Positions 8,417-16,925 are shown, counted from the stretch's first letter. The stretch: DNA of 64,000 bases from G963720515 sp963720515 (GCA_963720515.1 OY970397.1:1178001-1242000), one strand, 5' to 3'. Made by a program: numbers and translations. Notes: generated by a model not told the origin, from the sequence alone.

Positions 8417-8959
8417 ATGAAGGCGCTCATCATCGTGGACATGCTCGACGACTTCGTGGACGGCAAGCTCGCGAACCCGCGGGCCCAGGCGATCGTCGAG
8501 CCGCTGGCCCGTCTGCTCGACCACGCGCGGCAGGACGGCTGGGCGATCGTCTTCTCGAACGACGCCCACCACCCGGACGACCCGGAGATCGCGATCTGGG
8601 GCGAGCACGCCATGGAGGGCACGCCCGGCGCGCAGGTCGTCGAGGCGCTCGCCCCGCGCGAGGGCGAGATCGTCTCCCCCAAGCGCCACTACGGCGCGTT
8701 CGACGACACGGGCCTCACCGAGCAGCTGAAGGCGCTCGGCGTGGACGAGGTCGTCATCGCCGGCCAGCACACGCACATCTGCGTGCGGCACTCCTCCTAC
8801 GGCGCCCTGCGGAACGGCTTCGCCATCATCGTCCCGCGCGACGCGGTCTCCGCCTTCGAGGGCGTGGACGAGGACGAGGCGCTCGAGTACCTGAAGATGG
8901 CCTACGGCGCGACCGTCACTACCGTGGACGAGCTCGCCGGCGCGGCCGTCGCCGCGTGA
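8417..8959 (+). CDS. Nicotinamidase-like cysteine hydrolase
   Basis: A 180-residue isochorismatase-fold hydrolase, probably converting nicotinamide to nicotinate for NAD salvage. The triad Asp8, Lys89 and Cys122 (VDML, SPKRHYG, THICVRHS) is present. The metal-site residues Asp49, His51 and His64 lie in the nicotinamidase-like context NDAHHP...WGEHAMEGTPG. A GGAGG at 8404-8408 precedes the ATG. Its stop overlaps the GTG of the transporter gene (GTGA). The divergent NrtR-like regulator supports the NAD role, though a related amidase activity cannot be excluded. Confidence 0.8.
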   Translation: MKALIIVDMLDDFVDGKLANPRAQAIVEPLARLLDHARQDGWAIVFSNDAHHPDDPEIAIWGEHAMEGTPGAQVVEALAPREGEIVSPKRHYGAFDDTGLTEQLKALGVDEVVIAGQHTHICVRHSSYGALRNGFAIIVPRDAVSAFEGVDEDEALEYLKMAYGATVTTVDELAGAAVAA

Positions 8960-10290
8960 CCGTCGTCGAAGCGGAACCCCTCGGCGTCGCCACGCGCGAC
9001 GTCGAGGACGTTCTGCGCGACGGCGGCTTCACGCCGTTCCACCGCCGGGCCGTCTTCTTCACCGGGATCGCCTGGACGTTCGTGGCCATGGAGATCCTCC
9101 TGGTCGGCTTCGTCCTGCCGGTCTTCACGGCCGAGTGGAACCTGTCCGGAACCGCCCAGGGCTGGATCGCGGCGTCGGCGCTCGCGGGGTCGCTCGTCGG
9201 GTCGCTGGTCGTCGGACGGAGCGCGGACAGGATCGGTCGGCGGCGGCTCTTTCGCGCCTCGATCCTCTGGTACGCGGCATTCACCGCGCTGACCGCGCTC
9301 TCCTGGAGCCCGGAGTCCGTCTTCACGTTCCGCTTCCTCGCCGGGCTCGGCCTCGGCGGGATGCTCGTCGTCGACCCGTCGCTCCTCTCCGAGTACCTGC
9401 CGCCGCAGAACCGCGGCCGCTTCCTCGCGTTCCTCGACTTCTTCTGGCCGTTCGGGCTGCTGCTTGCGATCGGCCTCTCGTACGTCTTCCTGGACGTGCT
9501 CGGGAACGAGTGGCGCTGGCTCTTCGTGGCCGCGTCGTTCCCCGCCGTGCTCGTCTTCTTCCTGCGTCGGACGCTCCCCGAGAGCCCGTACTTCCTGGCG
9601 CGGCAGGGCCGCAAGGAGGAGGCGGCCGAGGTGCTGACGGAGATCACCGGCGCGCCGGTGTCGGCCGCCGGCCTCGAGGCGCCGCCCGAGCCGCGCTCCT
9701 CGGTGGTCGAGCTCGTCTCGCGGAAGCTGCGGACGACGTCGGCGCTCATCGTCCTCGTCTGGATCGCGCTCAACATCTCCTACTACGGGCTCTTCCTCTG
9801 GCTCCCGACCGTGCTCGGGCCGGAGGGGAAGTACGACCTGAACGTCTACGTGCTGCTGACGCTGATCGCGCTCGCGCAGTTCCCCGGCTACGGCGCGGCG
9901 ATCTGGCTCGTGGAGCGCTGGGGCCGCAGGCCGACCCTCGCGACGTTCCTCGCCCTCGGCGGCCTGTCCGCGCTCACCTTCGCGCTCGCGGACACGACCG
10001 CGGTCTACGTGGCCGCCCTCTTCTTCGTCGGGTTCTTCAACCTCGGCGCCTGGGGCGCGGTCTACCCGTACACGTCCGAGCTCTTCCCCACGCGCCTGCG
10101 CGGAAGCGCCTTCGGGATGGTCGAGGGCTTCGGCAAGGGCGCCGCGATCGGCGGCCCGTACCTCTTCGGCGCCCTCATCGACTGGACCGGAGACACCGTC
10201 TGGTCGCTCGTCTTCGTCGCGCTCGTGATGCTGGCGGGCGCCGGGGTGACGCTGCTCGGGCGCGAGACGAAGGGCGCCCGGCTGGCCTGA
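8956..10290 (+). CDS. MFS transporter, SV2/NiaP-like, possible niacin uptake
   Basis: A 444-residue major facilitator with 12 predicted membrane helices. The loop motif GRSADRIGRRRLFRAS between helices 2 and 3 and its counterpart ERWGRRP in the second half are characteristic. The N-terminal segment FTPFHRRAVFFTGIAWTFVAME resembles the synaptic-vesicle-2 related subgroup, which includes the niacin permease NiaP. The GTG start overlaps the nicotinamidase stop by four bases, so the two are one translational unit; import of a pyridine precursor is inferred from that. Substrate not provable from sequence. Confidence 0.8.
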   Translation: MTVVEAEPLGVATRDVEDVLRDGGFTPFHRRAVFFTGIAWTFVAMEILLVGFVLPVFTAEWNLSGTAQGWIAASALAGSLVGSLVVGRSADRIGRRRLFRASILWYAAFTALTALSWSPESVFTFRFLAGLGLGGMLVVDPSLLSEYLPPQNRGRFLAFLDFFWPFGLLLAIGLSYVFLDVLGNEWRWLFVAASFPAVLVFFLRRTLPESPYFLARQGRKEEAAEVLTEITGAPVSAAGLEAPPEPRSSVVELVSRKLRTTSALIVLVWIALNISYYGLFLWLPTVLGPEGKYDLNVYVLLTLIALAQFPGYGAAIWLVERWGRRPTLATFLALGGLSALTFALADTTAVYVAALFFVGFFNLGAWGAVYPYTSELFPTRLRGSAFGMVEGFGKGAAIGGPYLFGALIDWTGDTVWSLVFVALVMLAGAGVTLLGRETKGARLA

Positions 10291-10305
10291 GCGTAGGCTG
10301 AGTCC

Positions 10306-12225
10306 GTGAACCGCCTGGCGGACGAGACCAGCCCGTACCTCCTCCAGCACGCCTCCAACCCGGTGGACTGGTACCCCTGGGGCGACGAGGCCTTCGCGCG
10401 CGCCCGCGAGGAGGACAAACCGATCCTGCTCTCCGTCGGGTACGCCGCGTGCCACTGGTGCCACGTCATGGAGCACGAGTCCTTCGAGGACGCGGACACG
10501 GCGGCGCTCATGAACGAGCTGTTCGTCTCCGTGAAGGTGGACCGCGAGGAGCGGCCCGACGTGGACGGGCTCTACATGGAGGCGGTGCTCGCGCTCGCCG
10601 GGCACGGCGGCTGGCCGATGACCGTCTTCCTCACGCCCGACGGGCGACCGTTCTGGGGCGGCACGTACTTCCCGCCGGAGCCGCGCCTCGGGCTGCCGAG
10701 CTTCCGCCAGGTCCTGATCGCGCTCGCGGACGCCTACCGCGAGCGCCGCTCCGACCTCGACCTCCAGGCGACCTCGCTCACCGAGGCGATCCGCGAGGCG
10801 AGCCGGGTCATGCCCTCGGGCGAGCCGCTCACGACCGGCCTTCTCACCGGCGCCGTCTCCTCGCTCCGCCGCGTCTTCGACGCCGAGCACGGCGGCTTCG
10901 GCGGCGCGCCCAAGTTCCCGCCGGCGTCCACGCTCGAGTTTCTGCTCCGGCGCGCGCACGGCGGCGACGAGGACGCGCGCGAGATGGCTCGGACGACGCT
11001 CGACCGGATGGCCGTGGGCGGGATGCACGACCTCGTCGGCGGCGGCTTCCACCGCTACTCCGTGGACGCGGTCTGGCTCGTCCCGCACTTCGAGAAGATG
11101 CTCTACGACAATGCACTGCTCGCGTCCGCGTACCTGCACGCGTTCGTGGTCACGGGCGAGAAGCGCTACCGGGAGGTCGCCGAGGGGACGCTCGACTACC
11201 TGCTCCGCGACCTCGCGCTCCCGGAGGGCGGCTTCGCCTCCGCGCAGGACGCGGACACGAACGGCGTCGAGGGGACGACGTACACGTGGACGCCCGAGGA
11301 GATCGAGGCCGTGCTCGGCGAGCCGCATCCCGAGTGGCTCCTCCCGTTCGAGCACGGCCGCTCGATCCTGCGCGGCGAGATCCCGGCTGAGGCGCGCGCG
11401 AAGCTGCTCGCGGCCCGCGCCGAGCGCCCGCAGCCGGCGCGCGACGACAAGGCGCTCGCCGCGTGGAACGGCCTCGCGCTCGCGGCGTTCGCCGAGGCGG
11501 GGCGCCGGCTCGACCGGGCGGACTACCTCGATGCGGCACGCCGGCTCGCGGAGTTTCTGCTCGGCCCGCTCTCGGACGAGCGCGGCCGGCTCTTCCGCAG
11601 CCGACGCGAAAGCGTGTCCAAGATCGACGGGTACCTCGAGGACTACGCCGCGGTCGCGGTCGGGCTCCACGCCCTGTACGACGCGACCGGCGAGCGGCGC
11701 TGGCTCGACGAGGCGCGGCGGCTCGCGCTCCTCGCCGTTGAGCTCTTCGGCGACGACGACCGCGGCGGGTTCTTCCTCGCGGCCGCCGACGGCGACGCCC
11801 TCGTCGCGCGGCGCAAGGAGCTCGACGACAACCCGACGCCGTCGGGAAGCTCGCTGCTTGCGTTCGAGCTCCTCCGGCTCGCGCGCCTGTGGGGCGACGA
11901 CGACCTGACGGGACGCGCGCTCGGCGTCTTCCGCCTCGCGCATTCCCTGCTCGAGCGCGCCCCGGCCGCGGTCGGATTCCTCCTCTGCGGGCTCGACCTC
12001 CATTTCGCGACGCCGCGCGAGATCGCCGTGATCGGCTCCGACGAGGAGCTTCGCCGCGCCGTTCTCGCCGGGTTCGAGCCGAACACGGTCTATGCGTTCG
12101 CCGACGGGCCCGACGACGCGATCCCGCTCCTCGCGGGCAAGGACCTCGTCGACGGCAAGCCGGCCGTCTACGTGTGCGAGCGCTTCGCCTGCCGCGCGCC
12201 GGTCACGAGCGCCTCCGAGCTCTAG
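10306..12225 (+). CDS. Thioredoxin-fold DUF255 (YyaL/SSP411-like) protein
   Basis: A 639-residue cytosolic protein of the conserved YyaL family. The N-terminal ~160 residues are a thioredoxin-like domain with the signature NPVDWYPWG and the CHWC pair (Cys49, Cys52). The remainder is an alpha-alpha barrel like N-acylglucosamine epimerases (DNALL, GLFR-type repeats). Family function is unsettled. The GTG at 10306 follows a TAGGCT box (10294-10299) by six bases. Its TAG stop lies in a CTAG that directly abuts the inverted-repeat element at 12226. Confidence 0.9.
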   Translation: MNRLADETSPYLLQHASNPVDWYPWGDEAFARAREEDKPILLSVGYAACHWCHVMEHESFEDADTAALMNELFVSVKVDREERPDVDGLYMEAVLALAGHGGWPMTVFLTPDGRPFWGGTYFPPEPRLGLPSFRQVLIALADAYRERRSDLDLQATSLTEAIREASRVMPSGEPLTTGLLTGAVSSLRRVFDAEHGGFGGAPKFPPASTLEFLLRRAHGGDEDAREMARTTLDRMAVGGMHDLVGGGFHRYSVDAVWLVPHFEKMLYDNALLASAYLHAFVVTGEKRYREVAEGTLDYLLRDLALPEGGFASAQDADTNGVEGTTYTWTPEEIEAVLGEPHPEWLLPFEHGRSILRGEIPAEARAKLLAARAERPQPARDDKALAAWNGLALAAFAEAGRRLDRADYLDAARRLAEFLLGPLSDERGRLFRSRRESVSKIDGYLEDYAAVAVGLHALYDATGERRWLDEARRLALLAVELFGDDDRGGFFLAAADGDALVARRKELDDNPTPSGSSLLAFELLRLARLWGDDDLTGRALGVFRLAHSLLERAPAAVGFLLCGLDLHFATPREIAVIGSDEELRRAVLAGFEPNTVYAFADGPDDAIPLLAGKDLVDGKPAVYVCERFACRAPVTSASEL

Positions 12226-12385
12226 GAGGGTTCAGCGGTACAAGCCTGAGCCGTCCGGCCGCGCTGGACGGCGCGAGGACGGCGTCCTCGGTCGCGCCCG
12301 TACCTCTGGTACGAACGCGAGTCTGCGTCCTTGCCTCGCACCCCCCATCGCACCCGGACGACGAGGCTCATAGCGCCGAACCCTC
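12226..12385. mobile_element. MITE-like inverted-repeat element, copy A
   Basis: A 160-base element with terminal inverted repeats GAGGGTTCAGCG and CGCCGAACCCTC (one mismatch in 12), flanked on both sides by CTAG. It separates two convergent genes whose TAG stops are these flanking CTAGs. It is homologous over its whole length, in reverse orientation, to 16926-17088. Conserved internal dyads (CGAGGACG/CGTCCTCG, GTACC/GGTAC, GCGAG/CTCGC) imply strong RNA structure. It contains no credible gene. It would also act as a two-way terminator. Confidence 0.8.
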
Positions 12386-12802
12386 CTAGCGGCAGTCGGC
12401 GCAGACGCCCGTGACCTCGACCGCGTGGCCGGTCACGGCGAAGCCGTGCTCCGCGGAGAGGTCGTCGAGCCACGGCCCGATGCGGCAGCCCTCGACCTCG
12501 ACCACGCGGTGGCATTCGGCGCAGACGAGGTGGTGATGGTGCTCGGCGCCGCACCAGCGGTAGCAGAGGGCGCCGTGCTGGTGGGCGAGCGAGTCGATGA
12601 CACCCGCGTCCGCGAGCGTGCCGAGCGTCCGGTAGACCGTGGCGAGCCCGAGCCGGGCGCCGCGCTTGCGGAGCCGGAGGTGGAGCTCCTGCGCCGTCAC
12701 GTCGTTCGCCTCGCGGCGCAGCTCGGCGGCGATCTCGACGCGCTGCGCGGTCGGCTTCACTCCGGCCGACGCGAGCACCTCTGCCACCTGCGACGTTCGC
12801 AC
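12386..12802 (-). CDS. zur: Fur-family zinc uptake regulator
   Basis: A 138-residue Fur-family repressor. It has an N-terminal winged helix (KPTAQRVEIAAELRRE, LGLATVYRTLGTLADAG), the His-rich metal and dimer segment (HQHGALCYRWCGAEHHHHLVCAECHRVVEVEGC) and a final CADC that completes a structural zinc site with the CAEC pair. Zur is favoured over Fur because it is divergently paired with znuABC and a 6-3-6 palindrome covers the start of znuA. The GTG at 12802 follows TACGGT (12814-12809) by six bases. Confidence 0.88.
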   Translation of the reverse strand: MRTSQVAEVLASAGVKPTAQRVEIAAELRREANDVTAQELHLRLRKRGARLGLATVYRTLGTLADAGVIDSLAHQHGALCYRWCGAEHHHHLVCAECHRVVEVEGCRIGPWLDDLSAEHGFAVTGHAVEVTGVCADCR

Positions 12803-12808
12803 CGGGCC

Positions 12809-12826
12809 ACCGTAGCAAGGTAGGCT
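12809..12826. promoter_or_regulatory. Back-to-back leaderless promoters of zur and znuA
   Basis: TACGGT on the minus strand (12814-12809) and TAGGCT on the plus strand (12821-12826) lie six bases apart. Each is followed by six bases and then a GTG start codon, so both genes appear to be transcribed from the first base of their start codons. Confidence 0.65.
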
Positions 12827-12832
12827 CCTGCC

Positions 12833-13639
12833 GTGAGAATCGTTCTCATTCTCGTCGTCGCCTGCGCGGTCGCCGGCTGCGCGGTGAAGCCGCCCGGGGA
12901 CGGGGCCCGGCCGCAGGTCGTCGCCGTCGTTCTATCCGCTGGCGTTCGCGGCCGAGCAGGTCGGTGGCAGCGCCGTCGAGGTGCATGACCTGACGCCGCC
13001 GGGGGTCGAGCCGCACGACCTCGAGCTTCAGCCCGCGCGAGATCGAGCGGATCCGCAACGCCGACGACGTGCTCTACCTCGGTGCCGGCTTCCAGCCGGC
13101 GGTCGAGGAGGCCATCGCGGGCGCGCACGGGACGGCGGCCGACCTCCTTCCCCCGGCGCCGAGGACCCGCACGTGTGGCTCGCGCCGCTCCTGTACGCCA
13201 AGCTCGTGCGCGGGTCGCGGCCGTGCTCGACGGCGAACGCCGGGCCGCTCGTCTCCAGCTCTCCTCGCCTCGACGCCGAGTACCGCGCGGGCCTGGCGAA
13301 CTGCGACCGGCGCACGATCGTCGATGAGCCACGAGGCGTTCGGCTACCTCGCGGACGCCTACGGCCTCACGCAGGTGGCGCTCGCCGGGCTCGCGCCCGA
13401 GGCCGAGGCCGGGCCGCGCGACCTCGAGCGGACGGCCGAGCTCGTGCGGGAGCAGGGCGTGACGACGATCTTCGTCGAGCCGCTCGCCCCACGCCGCGAG
13501 GCCGAGACGATCGCGCGCGAGACGGGCACTCGGGTCACCGTGCTCGATCCGATCGAGGGCGTGCGCGGCGACCGACGACTATTTCAGCCTGATGTCCGCG
13601 AACCTCGCCGCGCTCCGGGAGGCGCTCGGATGCCGCTAG
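12833..13639 (+). pseudogene. znuA: Zinc ABC transporter binding protein ZnuA, multiply frameshifted
   Basis: Reading across frames gives a ZnuA-type lipoprotein. A signal peptide ends in AVAGC, followed by SFYPLAFAAEQVGG, the His-containing metal-site segments EPHDLE, DPHVWLAP and SHEAFGYLADAYGL, and the closing DDYFSLMSANLAALREAL. About seven single-base indels are needed, near 12926, 13029, 13159, 13213, 13262, 13324 and 13572. No uninterrupted product is possible from the sequence as given. It is the first gene of the operon, starts leaderlessly at GTG 12833, and its last codons overlap the znuC ATG. It is either a decayed gene or an error-dense stretch. Confidence 0.8.
12834..12848. promoter_or_regulatory. 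Putative Zur operator over the znuA start codon
   Basis: A perfect 15-base palindrome, TGAGAA-TCG-TTCTCA, begins at the second base of the znuA GTG. Its AT-rich ends and spacing resemble Fur/Zur boxes. Placed immediately downstream of the predicted transcription start, a bound repressor would block znuABC and leave zur free. Confidence 0.65.
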
Positions 13640-14349
13640 CCGTCGAGCTCCGCGGCGTCACGTTCGCCTACGACGGCGGCCCGCCCGTCCTGCGCGACGT
13701 GGACCTCGCGATCGCGGAGGGCGAGTTCGTCGCGATCGCCGGGCCGAACGGCGGCGGGAAGACCACGCTTCTCCGGATCGTCCTCGGGCTCGAGCGGCCG
13801 CAGGCGGGCGAGGCGCTCCTCTACGGCGAGCCGGCGCAGCGCTACTCGCGCCGGGCCGAGCTCGGCTACCTCCCCCAGCGCGCGCACCTCGGCGTGGACG
13901 CGCCGGTCACGGTGCGGGAGGTCGTGACGGCGGGACGACTGCCCGCGGGGCGCCTGCTCGGACCGCTCCGCAGCGTGGACCGCGAGCTCGTCGCGCGCGC
14001 GATCGCGGACGTCGGGCTCACCGAGCATGCCGAGCGGCCGCTGCGCTCGCTCTCCGGCGGCCAGCAGCAGCGGGCGTTCATCGCGAAGGCGCTGGCCGCC
14101 GGGCCGCGCATCCTGCTCTTCGACGAGCCGACCGCGGGCGTGGACGCCGACGCCCAGGAGGCGCTCGCGGCGCTCCTCGCCCGGCTCCACCTGGAGCGCG
14201 GCGTGACCGTCCTCTACGTCTCGCACGAGTTCGGCGCGGTCGAGCACGTAGTCGAGCGCCTCGTCCTCGTACGCGGCGGGATCGTCTTCGACGGGCCTCC
14301 GGGCGACCTCCCCGGCATGTGGCACGACCCCTCCCACTCCCATGCTTGA
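13630..14349 (+). CDS. znuC: Zinc ABC transporter ATPase
   Basis: A 239-residue ATPase with Walker A GPNGGGKTT, signature LSGGQQQR, Walker B ILLFDEP and switch histidine SHEF, closely resembling the manganese/zinc/iron chelate ATPases. It would power zinc uptake with the ZnuB permease. Its ATG lies inside the final codons of znuA and its stop overlaps znuB by eight bases, so the three were built as one operon under the Zur box. The chain ends HDPSHSHA, a His-bearing tail common in zinc-related ATPases. Confidence 0.9.
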   Translation: MPLAVELRGVTFAYDGGPPVLRDVDLAIAEGEFVAIAGPNGGGKTTLLRIVLGLERPQAGEALLYGEPAQRYSRRAELGYLPQRAHLGVDAPVTVREVVTAGRLPAGRLLGPLRSVDRELVARAIADVGLTEHAERPLRSLSGGQQQRAFIAKALAAGPRILLFDEPTAGVDADAQEALAALLARLHLERGVTVLYVSHEFGAVEHVVERLVLVRGGIVFDGPPGDLPGMWHDPSHSHA

Positions 14350-15157
14350 GCTCGAGTTCATGCGGAACGCGTTCGCGGCCGGCACGGTCGTCGGCCTTCT
14401 CGCGCCCGCGGTCGGCTTCTTCGTCGTCCAGCGCCGGATGAGCCTGATCGGAGACGGGCTCGGCCACGCGGCGTTCGCCGGGGTCGCGGCCGGCTACTTC
14501 CTCGGGATCGCGCCGGTCGCGACGGCGCTCGTCGCCGCGGTGGGCGGCGCGGTCGGCGTCGAGTGGCTGCGCTCGCGGCGCCCCGCAGCCGGCGACCAGG
14601 TGCTCGCGCTGCTCTTCTACACCGGGATCGCAGCGGGGGTCGTGCTCGTCTCCGCGGCCGGAACGTTCGACGCGCGGCTCTTCTCATACCTCTTCGGAGC
14701 GATCCTCACGGTGTCGCACGAGGATCTCGTCCTGATCTCGATCCTCGGCATCGCCGGCCTCACGGTCGTCGCGTTCCTCTACCGCGCCTTCGCAGCGGTC
14801 GTGCTCGACGAGGAGGGCGCCCGCGTCGCCGGCGTTCCGGTCGCCGGGCTGAACATCACCCTCGCGGCGCTCGTCGGCGTGACCGTCGCCGTCTCGATGC
14901 GCACCGTCGGGATCCTGCTCATCGCCGCGCTCATGGTCCTCCCGGTCGTCGCGGCGAGCCGGCTCGCGCGGAGCATGCGCGGCACGCTCCTCCTCGGGAT
15001 GGGCATCGGGCTCGGCTCGGTCTGGGCCGGGCTGACCGTCGCGTACTACGCGAACCTGGCCGCCGCAGGGACGATCGTGCTCGTCGCCGCGGCGGCCTTC
15101 GTGCTCGCTTCGGTCTGGGACGTCGGCGCCAGGGCCGCAGCACGCAGTAGCGCCTAG
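14342..15157 (+). CDS. znuB: Zinc ABC transporter permease
   Basis: A 271-residue integral membrane permease of the ABC-3 family with about eight hydrophobic segments. Typical family stretches include QRRMSLIGDGLGHAAFAG near the N-terminus, TVRTVGILLIAALMVLP-like VSMRTVGILLIAALMVLPVVAASRLAR in the second half (split here for description) and a final long helix. It begins eight bases before the end of znuC. It is followed by a convergent histidine kinase gene 27 bases away. Confidence 0.9.
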   Translation: MLELEFMRNAFAAGTVVGLLAPAVGFFVVQRRMSLIGDGLGHAAFAGVAAGYFLGIAPVATALVAAVGGAVGVEWLRSRRPAAGDQVLALLFYTGIAAGVVLVSAAGTFDARLFSYLFGAILTVSHEDLVLISILGIAGLTVVAFLYRAFAAVVLDEEGARVAGVPVAGLNITLAALVGVTVAVSMRTVGILLIAALMVLPVVAASRLARSMRGTLLLGMGIGLGSVWAGLTVAYYANLAAAGTIVLVAAAAFVLASVWDVGARAAARSSA

Positions 15158-15184
15158 TGCAGCCTCGGGCGCTCGCGAGCGGCC

Positions 15185-16171
15185 TCACCGCGGCAGGTCG
15201 ACCACGATGCGGCAGCCCTGGGGCTCCGCCTGCTCCGCGCGGATCGTGCCGCCGTGGAGATCCACGATCCAGCGGGCGATGGCGAGGCCGAGGCCCGAGC
15301 CTCCGTCTCGCGACGCGCGGGCCTGGTCCGAGCGGTAGAAGCGCTCGAAGACGCGCTCGGCCTCGGCCGGCGGAATGCCCGGGCCCGAGTCCACGACCTC
15401 GAGCCGCGCCGAGCCGTTCCGCCCGGCGGCGCTCACGACCACGGCCGACCCCGGCGGGGCATGGCGGATCGCGTTCGCGACGAGGTTCGCGAGGACCTGG
15501 TGGAGCCGCTCCGGGTCGCCGTCCACGACGAGCGCCGCCTCGACGGAGCTCTCGAGGCGCACCTCGCGGCCCTCGGCGCGCGGGCGCCACTCCTCCACGA
15601 TCCGGCCGACGAGCGCGGTCGCCGGCACCTGCTCTCGGTCGAGCGGCGCCGCACCCGACTCGAGCCGCGACAGGTCGAGGAGCTGCTCGACGAGCCGCCC
15701 GAGACGCTCGACCTGCGCGAGCATCGCGGCCGCGTCCACGGGCTCGACGCCGTCCACCGCGTTCTCGAGCGAGGCGCGCAGCGCGCCGATCGGCGTCCGC
15801 AGCTCGTGCGACGCGTTCGCGACGAGGTCGCGCCGCATCCGGTCCACCTCGGCGAGCTCGGACGCCATGGAGTTGAACGCGCGCGCGAGCTCGCCCACCT
15901 CGTCGCGCGACGTTGCGGTCACACGGCGGGAGTAGTCCCCGCCGGACATGGCCCGCGCGGCCGTGACCATCTCGCGGAGCGGAAACGTCACCCCGTGCGC
16001 GAGGAGCTGCACCATGGCGAGCGCGAGCGCGGCGGCCGCGAGCCCGGTCAGCACGGGCGAGAGCCCGACCTCCTCGCCGAGCGAGACGACGAGCACCGTC
16101 ACCGCGACCGCCGCCAGGATCACGACCCCGAGCTTCAGCTTGATCGAGCCGAGGCGGTCGAGGGGTCTCAC
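15185..16171 (-). CDS. Two-component sensor histidine kinase
   Basis: A 328-residue kinase with two membrane helices at about 10-28 and 36-55 and almost no extracellular loop, so it probably senses a signal in or near the membrane. HAMP follows (FPLREMVTAARAMSGGDYSRR), then the phospho-acceptor box NASHELRTPI, the N box NLVANAIRHAP and the ATP-lid motifs DSGPGIP and GSGLGLAIA. The GTG start overlaps the TGA of the response regulator gene, so they are a coupled pair. Both lie downstream of the iron-uptake genes but are separated from them by the inverted-repeat element. Confidence 0.9.
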   Translation of the reverse strand: MRPLDRLGSIKLKLGVVILAAVAVTVLVVSLGEEVGLSPVLTGLAAAALALAMVQLLAHGVTFPLREMVTAARAMSGGDYSRRVTATSRDEVGELARAFNSMASELAEVDRMRRDLVANASHELRTPIGALRASLENAVDGVEPVDAAAMLAQVERLGRLVEQLLDLSRLESGAAPLDREQVPATALVGRIVEEWRPRAEGREVRLESSVEAALVVDGDPERLHQVLANLVANAIRHAPPGSAVVVSAAGRNGSARLEVVDSGPGIPPAEAERVFERFYRSDQARASRDGGSGLGLAIARWIVDLHGGTIRAEQAEPQGCRIVVDLPR

Positions 16172-16857
16172 ACGAGCCCCCGCGTGTCGAGCGCGTAGCC
16201 GATGCCGTGCACCGTGCGGATCACGTCGGGCCCGAGCTTCGCGCGGATCGAGCGCACGTGCGAGTCGACCGTCCGCTCCCCGGCCGCGACCCGGTGGCCC
16301 CAGACCTGCTCGAGGAGGCGCGCGCGCCCGAAGACGACGTGCGGCGTCTCGGCCAGCCGGAGCAGGAGCTCGAACTCGGTCGGCGTCAGGTGCGCCGGCT
16401 CGCCGTCCCGGGTCACGAGGCGCGTCCCGGGGTCGATGACGAGCGACCCGAGACGAATGGGCGCGGGTGCGTCGTCGCGGGAGACCGCCCGTCCCGCCCG
16501 CCGCAGGAGCGCGCGCACACGGGCGACGAGCTCGCGCGGGCTGAACGGCTTCGTGAGGTAGTCGTCGGCGCCGACGCCGAGCCCCACCTCGAGGTCGGTC
16601 TCGGTGTCGCGCGCGGTCAACATCAGCACGGGGACGGCGCGGTCTCGTTGGAGCCGCCGACAGACCTCGAGCCCGTCGAGCCCCGGCAGCATCAGGTCGA
16701 GCACGACGAGGTCGGGGCGGTAGCGGCGGCAGAGGTCGAGCCCGGCGAGCCCGTCGCCGGCGGTCTGCACCTCGAAGCCCTCGGAGCGGAGGCGGGCCGC
16801 GACGGAGGCCGCAATCGCCTCCTCGTCCTCGATCACCGCGATGCGGCGCTTGTCCAC
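16168..16857 (-). CDS. OmpR-family response regulator
   Basis: A 229-residue regulator with a receiver domain (phospho-acceptor Asp in DLVVLDLMLPG, Lys in YLTKPF) and a C-terminal OmpR-type winged helix (LTPTEFELLLRL, RTVDSHVRSIRAKLG, IRTVHGIGYAL). The frame is open further upstream, but GTG 16857 is preceded by TACCCT (16870-16865) seven bases away and gives the standard length. It is coupled to the downstream histidine kinase by overlapping stop and start codons. Confidence 0.9.
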   Translation of the reverse strand: MDKRRIAVIEDEEAIAASVAARLRSEGFEVQTAGDGLAGLDLCRRYRPDLVVLDLMLPGLDGLEVCRRLQRDRAVPVLMLTARDTETDLEVGLGVGADDYLTKPFSPRELVARVRALLRRAGRAVSRDDAPAPIRLGSLVIDPGTRLVTRDGEPAHLTPTEFELLLRLAETPHVVFGRARLLEQVWGHRVAAGERTVDSHVRSIRAKLGPDVIRTVHGIGYALDTRGLV

Positions 16858-16925
16858 GGGTTCCAGGGTAGGCAAGCGCCGTGCAGGCCGCTTCCAGATC
16901 CTGTGCAGGTTTCGTGCAGGCGGCC

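Noticed and set aside
8902..12003. A 1,033-codon open frame on the minus strand opposite the MFS and DUF255 genes
   Set aside because: It is Glu/Arg/Pro-rich low-complexity antisense of two clearly conserved plus-strand genes, a usual artefact in GC-rich DNA.
12222..12818. Open frames crossing the inverted-repeat elements, with similar peptides (GKDADSRSY) in both copies
   Set aside because: The peptide similarity just reflects DNA homology of the elements; the frames run into neighbouring genes and have no start or ribosome site.
15158..15184. Short palindrome CGCTCGCGAGCG between znuB and the convergent kinase gene
   Set aside because: It is too short and GC-rich to distinguish from background as a terminator.
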